From the NCBI RefSeq assembly GCF_016239305.1, contig NZ_JAEHOQ010000013.1:1-64000 (forward strand): a stretch of DNA of 64,000 nt. The letters are read 5' to 3'. The translations under genes were made by a program, and so were the position numbers. This stretch comes from Proteus vulgaris. Its GTDB lineage: Bacteria; Pseudomonadota; Gammaproteobacteria; Enterobacterales; Enterobacteriaceae. How positions within the stretch are numbered: the first letter of the stretch is position 1; each line of letters opens with the position of its first letter. Below, piece by piece: positions 44,388-55,088 of this stretch. Below the pieces are notes generated by a model. It saw nothing but the letters and a program-made list of their open reading frames with translations. It was not told the DNA's origin and searched no databases.

Positions 44388-45216
44388 AAAATTCCTTAAA
44401 AGCATTAAGCAAGGCTTTATCATTATTCACTATATTCTTATTCCAATGATGGTTTTCAATTAACCAATGTAAAGCTTGCCATGCATCTGGAGCATTAATC
44501 GTTGAAAACAAGAACGGAAAAATAGAGTCTAAAGTACCTTTTGCCTTCACTTTACCTGCCTCTAATAATAAAAATTGCTCACTTAGATTTATTGCAGGTA
44601 ATAAATTGCGTTCAAAAATGACTACACTGCATTTATGCTCTTTTGCATAGTGTTTTATGTGTTGCTGTAATTGTTGGGTCGCATTGGGTGTTAAGCGACT
44701 AAAAGCTTCATCAAGTAATAATAATTTGGGGTGCATAGCAAGTGCACTTGCTATGACAACACGTTGAGCCTCACCGCCAGAAAGGGTTGAAGGGTGGCGA
44801 AAACGTAAGTATTCACATTGTGTTAATGTCATAGCTTCTTTTATTCGAAATCGAATTTCATTATCGCTCAACCCTAAATTTTCGGGGCCAAAGGCAATTT
44901 CTTGCTCTACGGTGAATGCACATCCTGAAAGTTGTAATTGTGGCGATTGTTGAACGAGCTGTCGTCCAGGCGCTAGCGACACCAATCGACTTTTATTGAG
45001 GGCAATGTTTTGTACAATTCCCAAGCCTTGCACGGAACCTGTTAATAAATCGGGATACCAACCTGCTAGTAATTGCGCAAGAAGGCTTTTCCCGCTGCCA
45101 TTACCCCCTAAAATCACAAGCCATTCCCCTTGTTTTAACTGCAAATCAATAGGACCAAAAATGGGTTGTTCGTCACCTTTGGGAGTAAAACTCAGTTGTT
45201 GAAGATTTAGTACCAT
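44371..45216 (-). CDS. ECF transporter ATPase, first subunit (switch His missing)
   Basis: A 281-residue ABC ATPase. Walker A GGNGSGKS (37-44), an intact signature LSGGE (145-149) and Walker B LLLLDEA (DE 169-170) are visible, but the switch-region His is replaced: VVIFERNLL (198-206) occupies the place where THDL is expected. The D-loop (FSRL) is also unusual. The start at 45216 (ATG) has a perfect AAGGAGG 10 nt upstream and overlaps ecfT by 10 bp. Its composite ATP sites with the other ATPase are predicted to be unequal. Confidence 0.92.
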   Translation of the reverse strand: MVLNLQQLSFTPKGDEQPIFGPIDLQLKQGEWLVILGGNGSGKSLLAQLLAGWYPDLLTGSVQGLGIVQNIALNKSRLVSLAPGRQLVQQSPQLQLSGCAFTVEQEIAFGPENLGLSDNEIRFRIKEAMTLTQCEYLRFRHPSTLSGGEAQRVVIASALAMHPKLLLLDEAFSRLTPNATQQLQQHIKHYAKEHKCSVVIFERNLLPAINLSEQFLLLEAGKVKAKGTLDSIFPFLFSTINAPDAWQALHWLIENHHWNKNIVNNDKALLNAFKEFYVTAQ

Positions 45217-45911
45217 AGCCAAATACCTCCTTCAACCAAAATAAGCAATAAAATTAAGTAGCGAAGCATTGTTTGAAGTGACGTATCCGTTGGGGGATAT
45301 AAGGTTGTCCGTTTTGTAATAATACGAAATCCTCGCATATCTAATGCTGCACTTCGAATAGTTAAATCACTTAATATATGACTAATAAGAGGCAGAATAA
45401 TAGCCGGTAATGTGATGAGGCGTTGCCAAAATGATCCATCAAGAGGAACGCCTCGTGCTAATTGCGCTTCTCTTATATTGTGTAATTGTTGGCGTAATTG
45501 TTCTACAAGTAACAAAGGTCCTGCTAATAAATAGGAAAGGCTCATAGGTAAACGGCTAGCAAATAACGCTCTAATAAATTGCTCTGTTGATGTGTGTTGT
45601 AACCACAATTGAGCGCCACTTATTATTGCTAATAATCTTAGCCATAGTGTTATTGCCATAGTCTGTTTACTGGTATCTAAAGGTTCACCTGTTAACCAAT
45701 AAGCTAACCAGCCACTATGGACTAACCATAACCCGATTGCCATGGGGATCATCAACCAAGCAATAAAACGCCAACGCCAGCGAGATGCTTTCCAAATTAA
45801 TAGGCTAATAAAAATACCACTGCTGATTATCAGCAGTGGTAAGCCTAATGATAAAAAAAGCACACTAGCACTTAGCCAAAGCCATAATGCCAATGAGGTA
45901 AATGGATGCAT
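45207..45911 (-). CDS. ECF transporter transmembrane coupling protein EcfT
   Basis: A 234-residue membrane protein with about five helices. The two EcfT coupling motifs are present: LARGVPLDG in the loop after the central helices and LDMRGFRI later. These short Arg-Gly helices dock onto the two ATPases. It lies 2 bp after the S component and overlaps the ATPase gene, forming the order S-T-A-A. It is shorter than many EcfT proteins (about 265) but complete. Confidence 0.9.
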   Translation of the reverse strand: MHPFTSLALWLWLSASVLFLSLGLPLLIISSGIFISLLIWKASRWRWRFIAWLMIPMAIGLWLVHSGWLAYWLTGEPLDTSKQTMAITLWLRLLAIISGAQLWLQHTSTEQFIRALFASRLPMSLSYLLAGPLLLVEQLRQQLHNIREAQLARGVPLDGSFWQRLITLPAIILPLISHILSDLTIRSAALDMRGFRIITKRTTLYPPTDTSLQTMLRYLILLLILVEGGIWLWY

Positions 45912-45913
45912 TA

Positions 45914-46495
45914 TTAGCGAACCTTGGCAATCGCTGGGAAATTACGTTGTGTTCGTTGTGGTAATTGACGCACTAATAACCAAGCGATAATCGCTGATAA
46001 GATTTTATCTGCGAGATTTGCACCTAATACAGTAATGGCAACAGACTCAATAAGTCCTTCACCCACGGCATGAAAATAAGCAACAAAGAAATCAGCACCA
46101 CTACCTGTTGCGCCACCAAATAAATAAGTACGAATTGGAACGGCGACAATCATTAACGCTAAAGTAATGACAATACCTGAACCAATAACGCGAATTAAAG
46201 AACGGAAGCCACCTGCACGAGCCAATAAACCCGCACTTAATCCTATCATCATGGCAACCGGAGCAAATGCAGCCGCCATTGGACCACTGATTAATCCCCA
46301 TAATAAATTGGTTAATAATCCAGTGAATAATGCGACCCATGGTCCACCTAATAAAGCACAAATCAGTGTACCGATAGAATCTAAAAAAATAGGAAGTTTT
46401 ACCATTGAGGTAATTTGACCGCCGATCATATTTATTGCAATAGAAACAACAATTAGCACGAGTGTACGACTCGAAATTTGAGGAGTTGTAGACAT
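45914..46495 (-). CDS. ECF transporter substrate-specific (S) component, substrate unknown
   Basis: A 193-residue membrane protein with about six helices. The N-terminal region, ISSRTLVLIVVSIAINMIGGQITSMVKLPIFLDSIGTLICALLGGPWVALFTGLLTNLLWG, is typical of ECF S components (QITS-like helix 1 and small-residue packing). I cannot assign a vitamin or metal from the sequence; no riboswitch or biosynthesis gene nearby gives a clue. It is followed directly by EcfT. The gene upstream on the same strand is a PCC-domain protein, an association that may hint at the substrate. Confidence 0.85.
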   Translation of the reverse strand: MSTTPQISSRTLVLIVVSIAINMIGGQITSMVKLPIFLDSIGTLICALLGGPWVALFTGLLTNLLWGLISGPMAAAFAPVAMMIGLSAGLLARAGGFRSLIRVIGSGIVITLALMIVAVPIRTYLFGGATGSGADFFVAYFHAVGEGLIESVAITVLGANLADKILSAIIAWLLVRQLPQRTQRNFPAIAKVR

Positions 46496-46570
46496 AGTTT
46501 AAAAACCTTTACAAAGGATAGTGACTATTGGTTTTATTATTTTGCATATATAGCAATTTTTTATAAAAAG

Positions 46571-46999
46571 CTATTTACGCGGTGTGATGACCAACTCCTC
46601 ATAACCAGAGTGTTTACAAGGCTGACGGCTAAAAGTCACTTGCTCTAACTCACCAATAACGAGCTCTAGCGTCGTGCGCACTGTACAACCTGGCATCATA
46701 TGTCCACCACACATTAATCCATTTTCATCTGAGACAGCTAAATGCAAATGTTCACCTTGGTCATCTAATGTTCCAATGAGTGAAACAATCTCAAATTTAC
46801 CTGTAAGATAGCGATTTTCTTCGCGTCCTGCAAAGCGTAATACCACATCTGTTAAACTTCCTACACAACCTGCAATAAATGCCGATTTTAGGTTTTGTTC
46901 CTTCATTATCTGTCGTAACGCCATAATCACATCTTCATTAGGGAGAAGGCGAAGTGGAATAAATCGAGCATGGGAAGAAAGTAATGAGGTGTGAGACAT
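46571..46999 (-). CDS. PCC/DUF296-domain protein
   Basis: A 142-residue single PPC/DUF296 domain protein. Its motifs are in order: FIAGCVGSLTDVVLRFAG, EIVSLIGTLDDQGEHLHLAVSDENGLMCGGHMMPGC and TTLELVIGELEQVTFSRQP. The HLHL and GGHMMPG parts are the conserved core that forms a trimer, in some members with metal bound. It has no AT-hook. It is the first gene of a probable operon with the ECF transporter (76-bp gap). Bacterial stand-alone members have no settled function. Confidence 0.88.
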   Translation of the reverse strand: MSHTSLLSSHARFIPLRLLPNEDVIMALRQIMKEQNLKSAFIAGCVGSLTDVVLRFAGREENRYLTGKFEIVSLIGTLDDQGEHLHLAVSDENGLMCGGHMMPGCTVRTTLELVIGELEQVTFSRQPCKHSGYEELVITPRK

Positions 47000-47303
47000 T
47001 GTGATTATCCTAATAACTGAAAGTTCGATACTTAATTTATATGGTTATTGTAAGCACTAAAATGGCGGCGTCAGATAAGACTTAGTTTACTTTATATGAT
47101 CTACTTTCATTTTTATGCACAAAAATCGCATAACGTATTATTAATAAAAAAAATGAAAGAAGAAATAGATAATAACTTTTTATTAACAATGAAGTTGTTT
47201 TGTATCAAAAGAATAAAATAGGAAGAAAAAACAAAGAGAGAGATAAGGATGAGTAGAAAATGCTCACCCTTATTTTTAATAACACAACGTTTAAGTAAAA
47301 TAA
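47000..47303. other. AT-rich gap between budB and the ECF/PCC operon
   Basis: About 300 bp holding the promoter of the PCC-domain gene near its left end. I looked for a vitamin or metal riboswitch (which would identify the ECF substrate) and recognise none. No good terminator is seen after budB. Confidence 0.45.
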
Positions 47304-48983
47304 CTAAATGATCAAATTATAATCAATATGTTCCATTAATTTAGCGTTATCACGATAATCGACAGGAATAGCAAGAACAGCGGGGCCATCAACAGCCATC
47401 GCTTCATGTAAAACGGTACGTAATTGAGAAGCACATTCGACAGAAAACCCCTTAGCTCCGAAGGATTCGGCATAACGCTTAAAATCAATTGCACCAAATT
47501 TTACGCCAGAATAACGGCCATATTTTTCTTGCTCTTGCATTTCTACCATATTATAAGCGTTATCCACCCAGATAATATGCAAGATATTGGTATTCAAACG
47601 AACCGCAGTTTCTAACTCCATGGACGATTGCATAAAGCCACCATCACCAGAAACAGAAATAATTTTATCAGAAGGTCGAACAAAAGAAGCACCAATTCCC
47701 CAAGGTAATGCAACACCCATGGTTTGTTGTCCGTTAGAAATTAACATTTGTCTTGCTCTAAAACTATAAAGATAACGTGCAAGCCATATATGAAAACTCC
47801 CCATATCAATACAAAGTGTTACATCGTTATCAATAATATTTTGCATCTCATGGATGATGGTTAAAGGGTGAATAGGAGAACCATGTCGAAAATAACTATT
47901 TTGCTGCAGAATTTCTCTTTGGTGACGAATTTTCTCTAAAATTTGATGAGTATTATTTGAGAGTGTAAATTGAGATGTAGATTGTTTAGCAAAATACTGA
48001 GTCAAATTATCAATTGTTAGTTTGATATTACCTGTTAATTCTAAATCAGGACAGTAAGCTAAATCAATTTCAGCAGGGATCTCGTCTACATGAATAATGT
48101 TGGCATTATTGTGATTCCATAATGATGGCTCATATTCTATAGGGCTATAACCTAAAGTAATTACTAAATCGGCATGAGATAATAACTCATCACCTGGTTG
48201 ATTATTAAACAAGCCAATACGACCAGCAAATAAAGGAAAATGGCGTTGAGCAATCGCACCTGCGGATTGATAAGTACCTACAATCGGGAGAGGAAAAATA
48301 TCAAGTAGTTTTTGTAATGCTAATGCATTTTCAGGGTAGCTAGCCTGTAGTCCTAATAAGACAACGGGGCTTTTAGCATTTAGCATTAATTTAACGGCTT
48401 CTTGGATAGCATCATTATTTGCACTACCAATATTGGATTTTGATTTAGGTATTAATATTGGACTATTAACTTCATTATTTAAAATATCCATTGGAAAAGT
48501 TAAAAAAGCCGAACCCGGTCTTCCTGATTCCGCATGGCGAAAAGCATTGGCCATGGTTTCAGAAATTGATTTTGATGAATCAATTTCTGCGCAAAATTTA
48601 GTAATAGGATTAAACATGGTAACGGTATCCATGCTTTGATGAACCAGTTTTAATCTATCTGCGGATTTTACTGATCCTCCCAATGCAACTAATGGATCAC
48701 CTTCAGATGTTGCTGTTGCAATACCTGTCGCAAGATTAGAACATCCCGGCCCCGATGTTGCGATAGCCACTCCCGCTTTACCTGTTAAACGACCAACCGC
48801 TGCGGCCATAAAGGCAGCATTAGCTTCATGACGGACCACCACCGTTTCAATAGTTGAATCGACAAGAGAATCAAATACACGATCTATTTTTGCACCCGGA
48901 ATACCAAACACTTGTTTAATGCCATGTTGCTCTAATTGTTTGACAACTAAATCTGCACCACATTTCCAATGAGTAGTGTTCAT
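47304..48983 (-). CDS. budB: Catabolic acetolactate synthase
   Basis: A 559-residue ThDP-dependent enzyme joining two pyruvates to 2-acetolactate. Visible features are ADLVVKQLEQHGIKQVFGIPGAKID, the catalytic Glu in VVRHEANAAFMA, and the ThDP motif GDGGFMQSSMELETAVRLNTNILHIIWVDNAYNMVE. Single-subunit size and lack of a regulatory partner indicate the FAD-independent catabolic (AlsS/BudB) type. It follows budA by 66 bp, forming a budA-budB acetoin operon; the butanediol dehydrogenase gene (budC) is not adjacent. Confidence 0.93.
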   Translation of the reverse strand: MNTTHWKCGADLVVKQLEQHGIKQVFGIPGAKIDRVFDSLVDSTIETVVVRHEANAAFMAAAVGRLTGKAGVAIATSGPGCSNLATGIATATSEGDPLVALGGSVKSADRLKLVHQSMDTVTMFNPITKFCAEIDSSKSISETMANAFRHAESGRPGSAFLTFPMDILNNEVNSPILIPKSKSNIGSANNDAIQEAVKLMLNAKSPVVLLGLQASYPENALALQKLLDIFPLPIVGTYQSAGAIAQRHFPLFAGRIGLFNNQPGDELLSHADLVITLGYSPIEYEPSLWNHNNANIIHVDEIPAEIDLAYCPDLELTGNIKLTIDNLTQYFAKQSTSQFTLSNNTHQILEKIRHQREILQQNSYFRHGSPIHPLTIIHEMQNIIDNDVTLCIDMGSFHIWLARYLYSFRARQMLISNGQQTMGVALPWGIGASFVRPSDKIISVSGDGGFMQSSMELETAVRLNTNILHIIWVDNAYNMVEMQEQEKYGRYSGVKFGAIDFKRYAESFGAKGFSVECASQLRTVLHEAMAVDGPAVLAIPVDYRDNAKLMEHIDYNLII

Positions 48984-49049
48984 ATAACCTTCTTTAATTT
49001 TGCAAGTGAATAAAAATAAGATTAAGAATAAAGTTAAGCGATATTTAAA

Positions 49050-49877
49050 TTAATTTTCGGCTTGTTCTATTGCTTGATGAAGATTGTCTGGCATTAAGTT
49101 TGCTTGTAAAAAAGTGGAATGACTGGGTAAGTCAATAGTAAGACGGGAAATAATACCGATTTGTAAGGTGCCTTGTTTTAAATAATAATCAAGGACATGA
49201 CCACCGCCTTGGCGTTGTTGATTAATATAATGTTCATGAAATCCAGCAACATTTATTCCTTGTGTGAACTGTGGTGAGCGAAAACCAGCAATAATCCCTG
49301 TTTCATTATGAAACGTGAAATTAGGCTGATTTTCGATAGCCTCTAACATCGGAAGGTAGGGAGGAGCTTGGCGAGGAACAGTACGGGTTTTAACTAATTC
49401 AAACTCACCTTCAATTCTGATCGCACAAAATAAATTGTCAGAAGGAACAAACTGATTAATGGTATTGTGTATCTCTTTTTGCGATACGCCATAAGAAAAG
49501 TGATGTTCAATATCACAATTAAAAAATGTCATTACAGCAAAAGGGGATTTTTGAGAATGTAAAGCTTCACGAGCGCTACCATCCGAGCGTAATTGAAAAA
49601 CATTATTGTCGAATGCAACGAGTTCGCCATCAAGTTGTTCAAAAGTTCCTAAACCAAAATCACCATGCTTTAATAAATCAGCAATAGTAACGTCACTATC
49701 ATATACACCAGCAATTAAACTACTCATTAATGAATTTTGATAAACAGTACATTCAGGGTGTTTACTAATATAATTATTTAAGTTTGTTATTATTTCCTGT
49801 CCACATTGACAATGATGATTTTTGTTGTGATTTATATCGCTATTATCTCGCACATTAGGTTGAAAATTATTATTCAT
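49050..49877 (-). CDS. budA: Alpha-acetolactate decarboxylase
   Basis: A 275-residue enzyme converting 2-acetolactate to acetoin. Characteristic stretches are LIAGVYDSDVTIADLLKHGDFGLGTFEQLDGE, PSDNLFCAIRIEGEF and NVAGFHEHYINQQRQGGGHVLDY, the last containing the zinc-binding His residues (HEH and a third His). The start at 49877 has AGGA about 10 nt upstream; the open frame to 49913 gives an unrelated extension. The N terminus is longer than in Klebsiella BudA (259). It is first in the budA-budB operon. I see no adjacent budR-type LysR gene. Confidence 0.92.
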   Translation of the reverse strand: MNNNFQPNVRDNSDINHNKNHHCQCGQEIITNLNNYISKHPECTVYQNSLMSSLIAGVYDSDVTIADLLKHGDFGLGTFEQLDGELVAFDNNVFQLRSDGSAREALHSQKSPFAVMTFFNCDIEHHFSYGVSQKEIHNTINQFVPSDNLFCAIRIEGEFELVKTRTVPRQAPPYLPMLEAIENQPNFTFHNETGIIAGFRSPQFTQGINVAGFHEHYINQQRQGGGHVLDYYLKQGTLQIGIISRLTIDLPSHSTFLQANLMPDNLHQAIEQAEN

Positions 49878-50451
49878 GTAAAGCCATTCCTTTATTAAAT
49901 AAATAACAATCATTAATCGATTATCAAATTAAGTATTATCCTGATTCATAAGTATTTCAAATGTTTTTATTGTAATTAAATGATGAGTGATAGTTTTATT
50001 TTTAAAAATTAAACATAGCTTATTGTTTTATTGTGATTTAATTGATGCTGTTTACCGAGTAAAAAATAGTTTAATAATTAATATTATTATTGATAAGTTA
50101 TATTTATTGAGTGTGTGGGATGAAAGTGATAACTAAAAATGGTTAGGTAGATGGTTTTGTGGCTGAGTTATTTGAAAAGATAAACTAAGTTATACATTAG
50201 CATAGAAAAAAGCTGCATTTCTCGTCATCATTTTTAGTGGTTATTTTTATCTGCCTTGTTGTGTACAAAAGAGGCTTCTAGGATATAGACGTGTTAATAT
50301 CACGAGTCTAAGTAAACCTATATGTAATAACGTGATTTGAGGCGTTGGATTGTTAATTAGAAAACTAAATGAATACATATAAAAAAACCCACGAATATAC
50401 TCGTGGGTTTAGTAATGACATTTAATATAAGCAGCTATTAAACATTAAACA
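49878..50451. other. AT-rich gap upstream of budA
   Basis: About 570 bp with the budA promoter region at its left and the ychF terminator (50385-50410) at its right. An interrupted inverted repeat, TAGAC-GTG with CAC-GA-GTCTA, lies at 50286-50310 and may be an operator or an RNA element. No gene is credible. Confidence 0.45.
50385..50410 (-). terminator. Terminator of ychF
   Basis: A perfect 10-bp stem, AAACCCACGA (50385-50394) with TCGTGGGTTT (50401-50410), has a 6-nt loop. On the minus strand it is followed by TTTTATATG, 42 bp after the ychF stop. Confidence 0.9.
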
Positions 50452-51543
50452 TTACACATTAAACAAGAAGTTCATTACATCGCCATCTTGAACGATATAC
50501 TCTTTACCTTCTGCACGCATTTTACCTGCTTCTTTAGCGCCTTGTTCACCATTGTAAGTGATAAAATCGTTATAAGCGATAGTTTGAGCACGGATAAAAC
50601 CTTTCTCAAAGTCAGTGTGGATTTTACCTGCGGCTTGTGGCGCTGTTGCACCTACAGGGATTGTCCATGCACGTACTTCTTTAACGCCAGCAGTGAAGTA
50701 AGTTTGTAAGTTCAGTAATGAGTAACCAGCACGAATAACACGGTTTAAGCCAGGCTCTTCAATGCCTAAATCTTGCATAAATTCTTCGCGTTCAGCATCT
50801 TCTAACTCAGCAATGTCTGCTTCGATAGCGGCACAAACAGGAACAACCACAGAGCCTTCTGCTTCTGCGATTTTGCGAACAGTTTCAAGATATGGGTTAT
50901 TTTCAAAACCATCTTCGTTAACGTTTGCAATATACATTGTTGGTTTTAACGTTAAGAAGCTTAAGTAACGAATGGTTGCTTTTTCTTCTTCTGTTAAATC
51001 TAAAGCGCGTAACATGCCAGCGTTTTCTAAATGCGGTAAGCATTTTTCTAACACTTCCATTTCTGCTTTAGCAATTTTATCGCCACCTTTTGCTTTTTTC
51101 TGATTACGGTGCATTGCACGTTCACAGGTATCTAAGTCAGAAAGAGCTAATTCAGTGTTGATAGTTTCGATATCTTCAGCAGGATCAACTTTACCCGCAA
51201 CGTGAATGATATTGTCATTTTCAAAACAACGAACCACATGGCCAATTGCTTCAGTTTCACGGATATTTGTTAGGAATTGGTTACCTAAACCTTCACCTTT
51301 AGATGCGCCTTTTACTAAGCCCGCAATATCAACAAATTCCATTGTTGTGGGTAAAATACGCTGTGGCTTAACAATTTCAGCCAGTTTATCTAAGCGAGGA
51401 TCAGGCATTGGAACAACACCTGTGTTTGGCTCGATAGTACAGAATGGGAAGTTGGCTGCCTCAATACCTGCCTTAGTTAAGGCATTAAACAGTGTAGATT
51501 TCCCTACGTTAGGCAGACCGACGATACCACATTTAAATCCCAT
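50452..51543 (-). CDS. ychF: Redox-regulated ATPase YchF (OLA1 family)
   Basis: A 363-residue Obg-family P-loop NTPase that prefers ATP, exactly the usual length. Motifs include [26 protein letters not shown] (Walker A), [22 protein letters not shown] (Walker B/switch II) and IANVNEDG, followed by a coiled-coil segment and a C-terminal TGS domain ([40 protein letters not shown]). YchF binds ribosomes and dampens catalase and stress responses. It follows pth, from which it is separated by 184 bp, on the same strand, as in E. coli. Confidence 0.97.
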   Translation of the reverse strand: MGFKCGIVGLPNVGKSTLFNALTKAGIEAANFPFCTIEPNTGVVPMPDPRLDKLAEIVKPQRILPTTMEFVDIAGLVKGASKGEGLGNQFLTNIRETEAIGHVVRCFENDNIIHVAGKVDPAEDIETINTELALSDLDTCERAMHRNQKKAKGGDKIAKAEMEVLEKCLPHLENAGMLRALDLTEEEKATIRYLSFLTLKPTMYIANVNEDGFENNPYLETVRKIAEAEGSVVVPVCAAIEADIAELEDAEREEFMQDLGIEEPGLNRVIRAGYSLLNLQTYFTAGVKEVRAWTIPVGATAPQAAGKIHTDFEKGFIRAQTIAYNDFITYNGEQGAKEAGKMRAEGKEYIVQDGDVMNFLFNV

Positions 51544-51727
51544 AAACGTTCACCTTGTCACATAAAAACAACAGGAGGGAGTGTTCCTGTTGTGTGCTGT
51601 TAAAAAAATTTGGCGCTATTATAGAACAAATCCCTGTTTGATTAAATCATCAGGAATTAATCGCACAAAAGAAGAGGGGGATTTTACCCTCTGAATATTG
51701 AAATCGCTTAATCTATCAATGTAATGA

Positions 51728-52312
51728 TTATGCTTTAAAGCTATGTAAGCGGTTTATTGCTTTCTCATAACCATCACGCATTAAAATATCTGTGCACGAA
51801 AGGGCTTCATCGATAGCGTCATCAATTAATTTTTGTTCACTCATTGGTGGTTTTCCTAATACAAAGCCTACAACTTTATTTTTATCACCAGGGTGACCAA
51901 TACCAATGCGTAAACGATAGAAATTTGGGTTATTGCTAAACTTACTTTGAATATCTTTTAATCCGTTATGACCGCCATTACCGCCGCCTAATTTCATTTT
52001 GACAATGCCGGGCGGTAAATCGAGTTCATCATGTGCAACTAAAATTTCATCAAGTTCAATACGATAGAAGTTCGCCATAGCCTGTACCGCTTTACCACTT
52101 AAATTCATAAAGGTGGTCGGAACTAATAAACGAACATCATTACCGTTTAAATTAATGCGTGCGGTGTAACCAAAGAATTTGCTCTCTTCTTTTAGAGATT
52201 GCTGATGACGTTGAGCCAATAAATCTACATACCAAGCACCCGCATTATGGCGAGTCTGGGCATAATCTGCACCGGGGTTTGCTAACCCGACGATAAGTTT
52301 AATTTTACTCAC
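51728..52312 (-). CDS. pth: Peptidyl-tRNA hydrolase
   Basis: A 194-residue Pth (194 in E. coli) releasing tRNA from prematurely terminated peptidyl-tRNA. The N terminus is [27 protein letters not shown] (catalytic His in TRHNAG), followed by [37 protein letters not shown] and [21 protein letters not shown]. All family motifs are complete. It is divergent from ychH and upstream of ychF, conserving the ychF-pth-ychH order. Confidence 0.97.
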   Translation of the reverse strand: MSKIKLIVGLANPGADYAQTRHNAGAWYVDLLAQRHQQSLKEESKFFGYTARINLNGNDVRLLVPTTFMNLSGKAVQAMANFYRIELDEILVAHDELDLPPGIVKMKLGGGNGGHNGLKDIQSKFSNNPNFYRLRIGIGHPGDKNKVVGFVLGKPPMSEQKLIDDAIDEALSCTDILMRDGYEKAINRLHSFKA

Positions 52313-52656
52313 AATAGCCTTTCACTGTTATCGTCTTAAAAGAAAGCCCATAGTTTACCTGTCTAAGCACAGAAGCACAAAATAGATTATATAGAATGTT
52401 TTTTAGAAATGGAGGAGCGAGGAAATATCCTTATTTAAATTTAACAAAAAGAGCGAAAGCGATAAAAACAGCGTTATTTTCTACTTTGAAAAGAAAAAAA
52501 CACATTTTTTGTGAAGATTTGTCAATAAATATCAGAACGATGTGATCGCTTCGACAATACCTTTTTAGGATTTATGACTATAATAACCACAATGAATAAA
52601 AGATATTTGATGCATTTTGTTGTTGAATCGTCTGACGACGCGCTTGGAGGTGCAAC
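52313..52656. other. Divergent promoter region between pth and ychH
   Basis: About 340 bp of AT-rich DNA with start regions of pth (left) and ychH (right). The ychH start has GGAGGT upstream. In E. coli ychH is activated by CRP; TTTTTTGTGAAGATTTGTCA near 52506 contains a TGTGA half-site, but the second half is poor. Nothing else is seen. Confidence 0.45.
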
Positions 52657-52935
52657 ATGAAATATAAACATGCATTTGCAGTGGGTAATTTATGTATGGC
52701 TACGGGGATGGTTGTGATGCTCGGTAGTCTTGGTTATACACTTCTTAGTCATATTTTCCCATTAGGATTGCCTGAATTTTTAGCTGATATCTCTTTAATG
52801 GGGATCTTTATCGGAGCTCTGGTTTGGCTAGCAGGTGCCCGTATCGGTGGTAGAGAAACAATAGCAGAAAGATATTGGTGGTTACGTAATCATGACGAAC
52901 GTTATCGTCGCCATGATAATCACCGTTATTTATAA
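52657..52935 (+). CDS. ychH: Stress-induced inner-membrane protein YchH (DUF2583)
   Basis: A 92-residue protein, the same length as E. coli YchH. It has two membrane helices (GNLCMATGMVVMLGSLGYTLL and ISLMGIFIGALVWLAGARIGG) and a basic, aromatic tail, RYWWLRNHDERYRRHDNHRYL, that matches the E. coli ending in pattern. E. coli YchH is associated with peroxide and cadmium stress and biofilm. GGAGGT lies 8 nt upstream of the ATG. A terminator follows at 53045-53072. Confidence 0.92.
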   Translation: MKYKHAFAVGNLCMATGMVVMLGSLGYTLLSHIFPLGLPEFLADISLMGIFIGALVWLAGARIGGRETIAERYWWLRNHDERYRRHDNHRYL

Positions 52936-53044
52936 TATTGTTAATACAATTAATATCAGAATAGATAAAATAATAACTAAGTTTAAGATAAACTGGTATT
53001 AAGTGAATAACTGTCATTATTATGAGTGTAATACACATCAATAG

Positions 53045-53072
53045 ACCCGTTGATATCATGACGGGTTTTTTT
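53045..53072 (+). terminator. Terminator of ychH
   Basis: ACCCGT (53045-53050) with ACGGGT (53061-53066), 10-nt loop, followed by TTTTTT. Confidence 0.85.
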
Positions 53073-53111
53073 ATTGCCTAAACTACCTTGTTTTTGGAAA
53101 ACGGCAACAAA

Positions 53112-53143
53112 AAACCCGCTATAACAAACGCTATAGCGGGTTT
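53112..53143 (-). terminator. Terminator of prs
   Basis: A perfect 12-bp stem, AAACCCGCTATA (53112-53123) with TATAGCGGGTTT (53132-53143), has an 8-nt loop. On the minus strand it is followed by TTTGTTG, 34 bp after the prs stop. Confidence 0.9.
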
Positions 53144-53177
53144 AGTTATCTCAAATTGCAATGAATGTTATAACAAA

Positions 53178-54212
<1,035 letters not shown>

Positions 54213-55088
54213 TTACGGGTGCAATAACACAGGTATCCTTGAGCGGAATAAATGCAGAGGAGAAATGTTGACGCCTTGCGCTACAAACCCATGCACCCAC
54301 TCAGGGGCGTTAATTAACACTTCACTAGCGGTAACTTGTGATCCGAACTCACCGAATACACAGGCACCTGTCCCAGTTAAGCGTGACGGTGCATATTCTA
54401 ACAGCCACGAAAGCAGATATTCAACCTCACGAAAACGTTTTCTTGCGATCATTTCACAGTCATTTTCGAACGGAGCCTTTAATAATGCGCCAAGAGAGCG
54501 AATAGGAGAATTACGTTTTAATTCTGGATCTGTGAAGATTGTCGGGGTTGGAATCGAAATTCCGGGGTGTGCGACCAAATACCATTGCTCTTTTGGCTCT
54601 GCAGGGGTCAAAATTTCACCAACGCCTTCGGCGAACGCAGCATGACCTTTTACAAAAACAGGGACATCAGCCCCTAAACTTACCCCTAATTCGGCTAAGG
54701 TTTCATCACTTAAACCCGCTTGCCAGTGGTAATTAAGTGCAATTAATGTGGTTGCAGCGTTAGATGAGCCTCCACCTAAGCCACCCCCCATTGGAAGTTT
54801 TTTATCAACACTGATATCAGCCCCTTGATACTTCAAAGGAATATTATGTTGTTGGCAATAGTCACGCAATAATTTAGCGGCTTTAATAATTAAATTATCT
54901 TTATCTTCTACGCCTTCAATCGGCGTTAAGATAGTTAACTGGGTATCATCACGAGGGGTAATCGTTAATGTGTCACCGTAATCTAAAAACTGGAATAACG
55001 TTTGTAGATTATGATAACCATCTGAGCGTTTCCCTGTGATGTAGAGAAAAAGGTTTAATTTGGCAGGAGAAGGCCAACTTAGAGTCAT
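54213..55088 (-). CDS. ispE: 4-diphosphocytidyl-2-C-methyl-D-erythritol kinase
   Basis: A 291-residue GHMP kinase acting in the non-mevalonate isoprenoid pathway. The N-terminal [33 protein letters not shown] and the ATP-binding motif [18 protein letters not shown] are diagnostic; the C-terminal [13 protein letters not shown] completes the fold. Length is near that of E. coli IspE (283). Its first 4 bases overlap the end of lolB, so the two are coupled. Confidence 0.97.
   Translation of the reverse strand: MTLSWPSPAKLNLFLYITGKRSDGYHNLQTLFQFLDYGDTLTITPRDDTQLTILTPIEGVEDKDNLIIKAAKLLRDYCQQHNIPLKYQGADISVDKKLPMGGGLGGGSSNAATTLIALNYHWQAGLSDETLAELGVSLGADVPVFVKGHAAFAEGVGEILTPAEPKEQWYLVAHPGISIPTPTIFTDPELKRNSPIRSLGALLKAPFENDCEMIARKRFREVEYLLSWLLEYAPSRLTGTGACVFGEFGSQVTASEVLINAPEWVHGFVAQGVNISPLHLFRSRIPVLLHP

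Noticed and set aside
47000-47303. A vitamin riboswitch controlling the ECF operon
   Set aside because: No thiamine, cobalamin, FMN, preQ1 or similar conserved core is visible.
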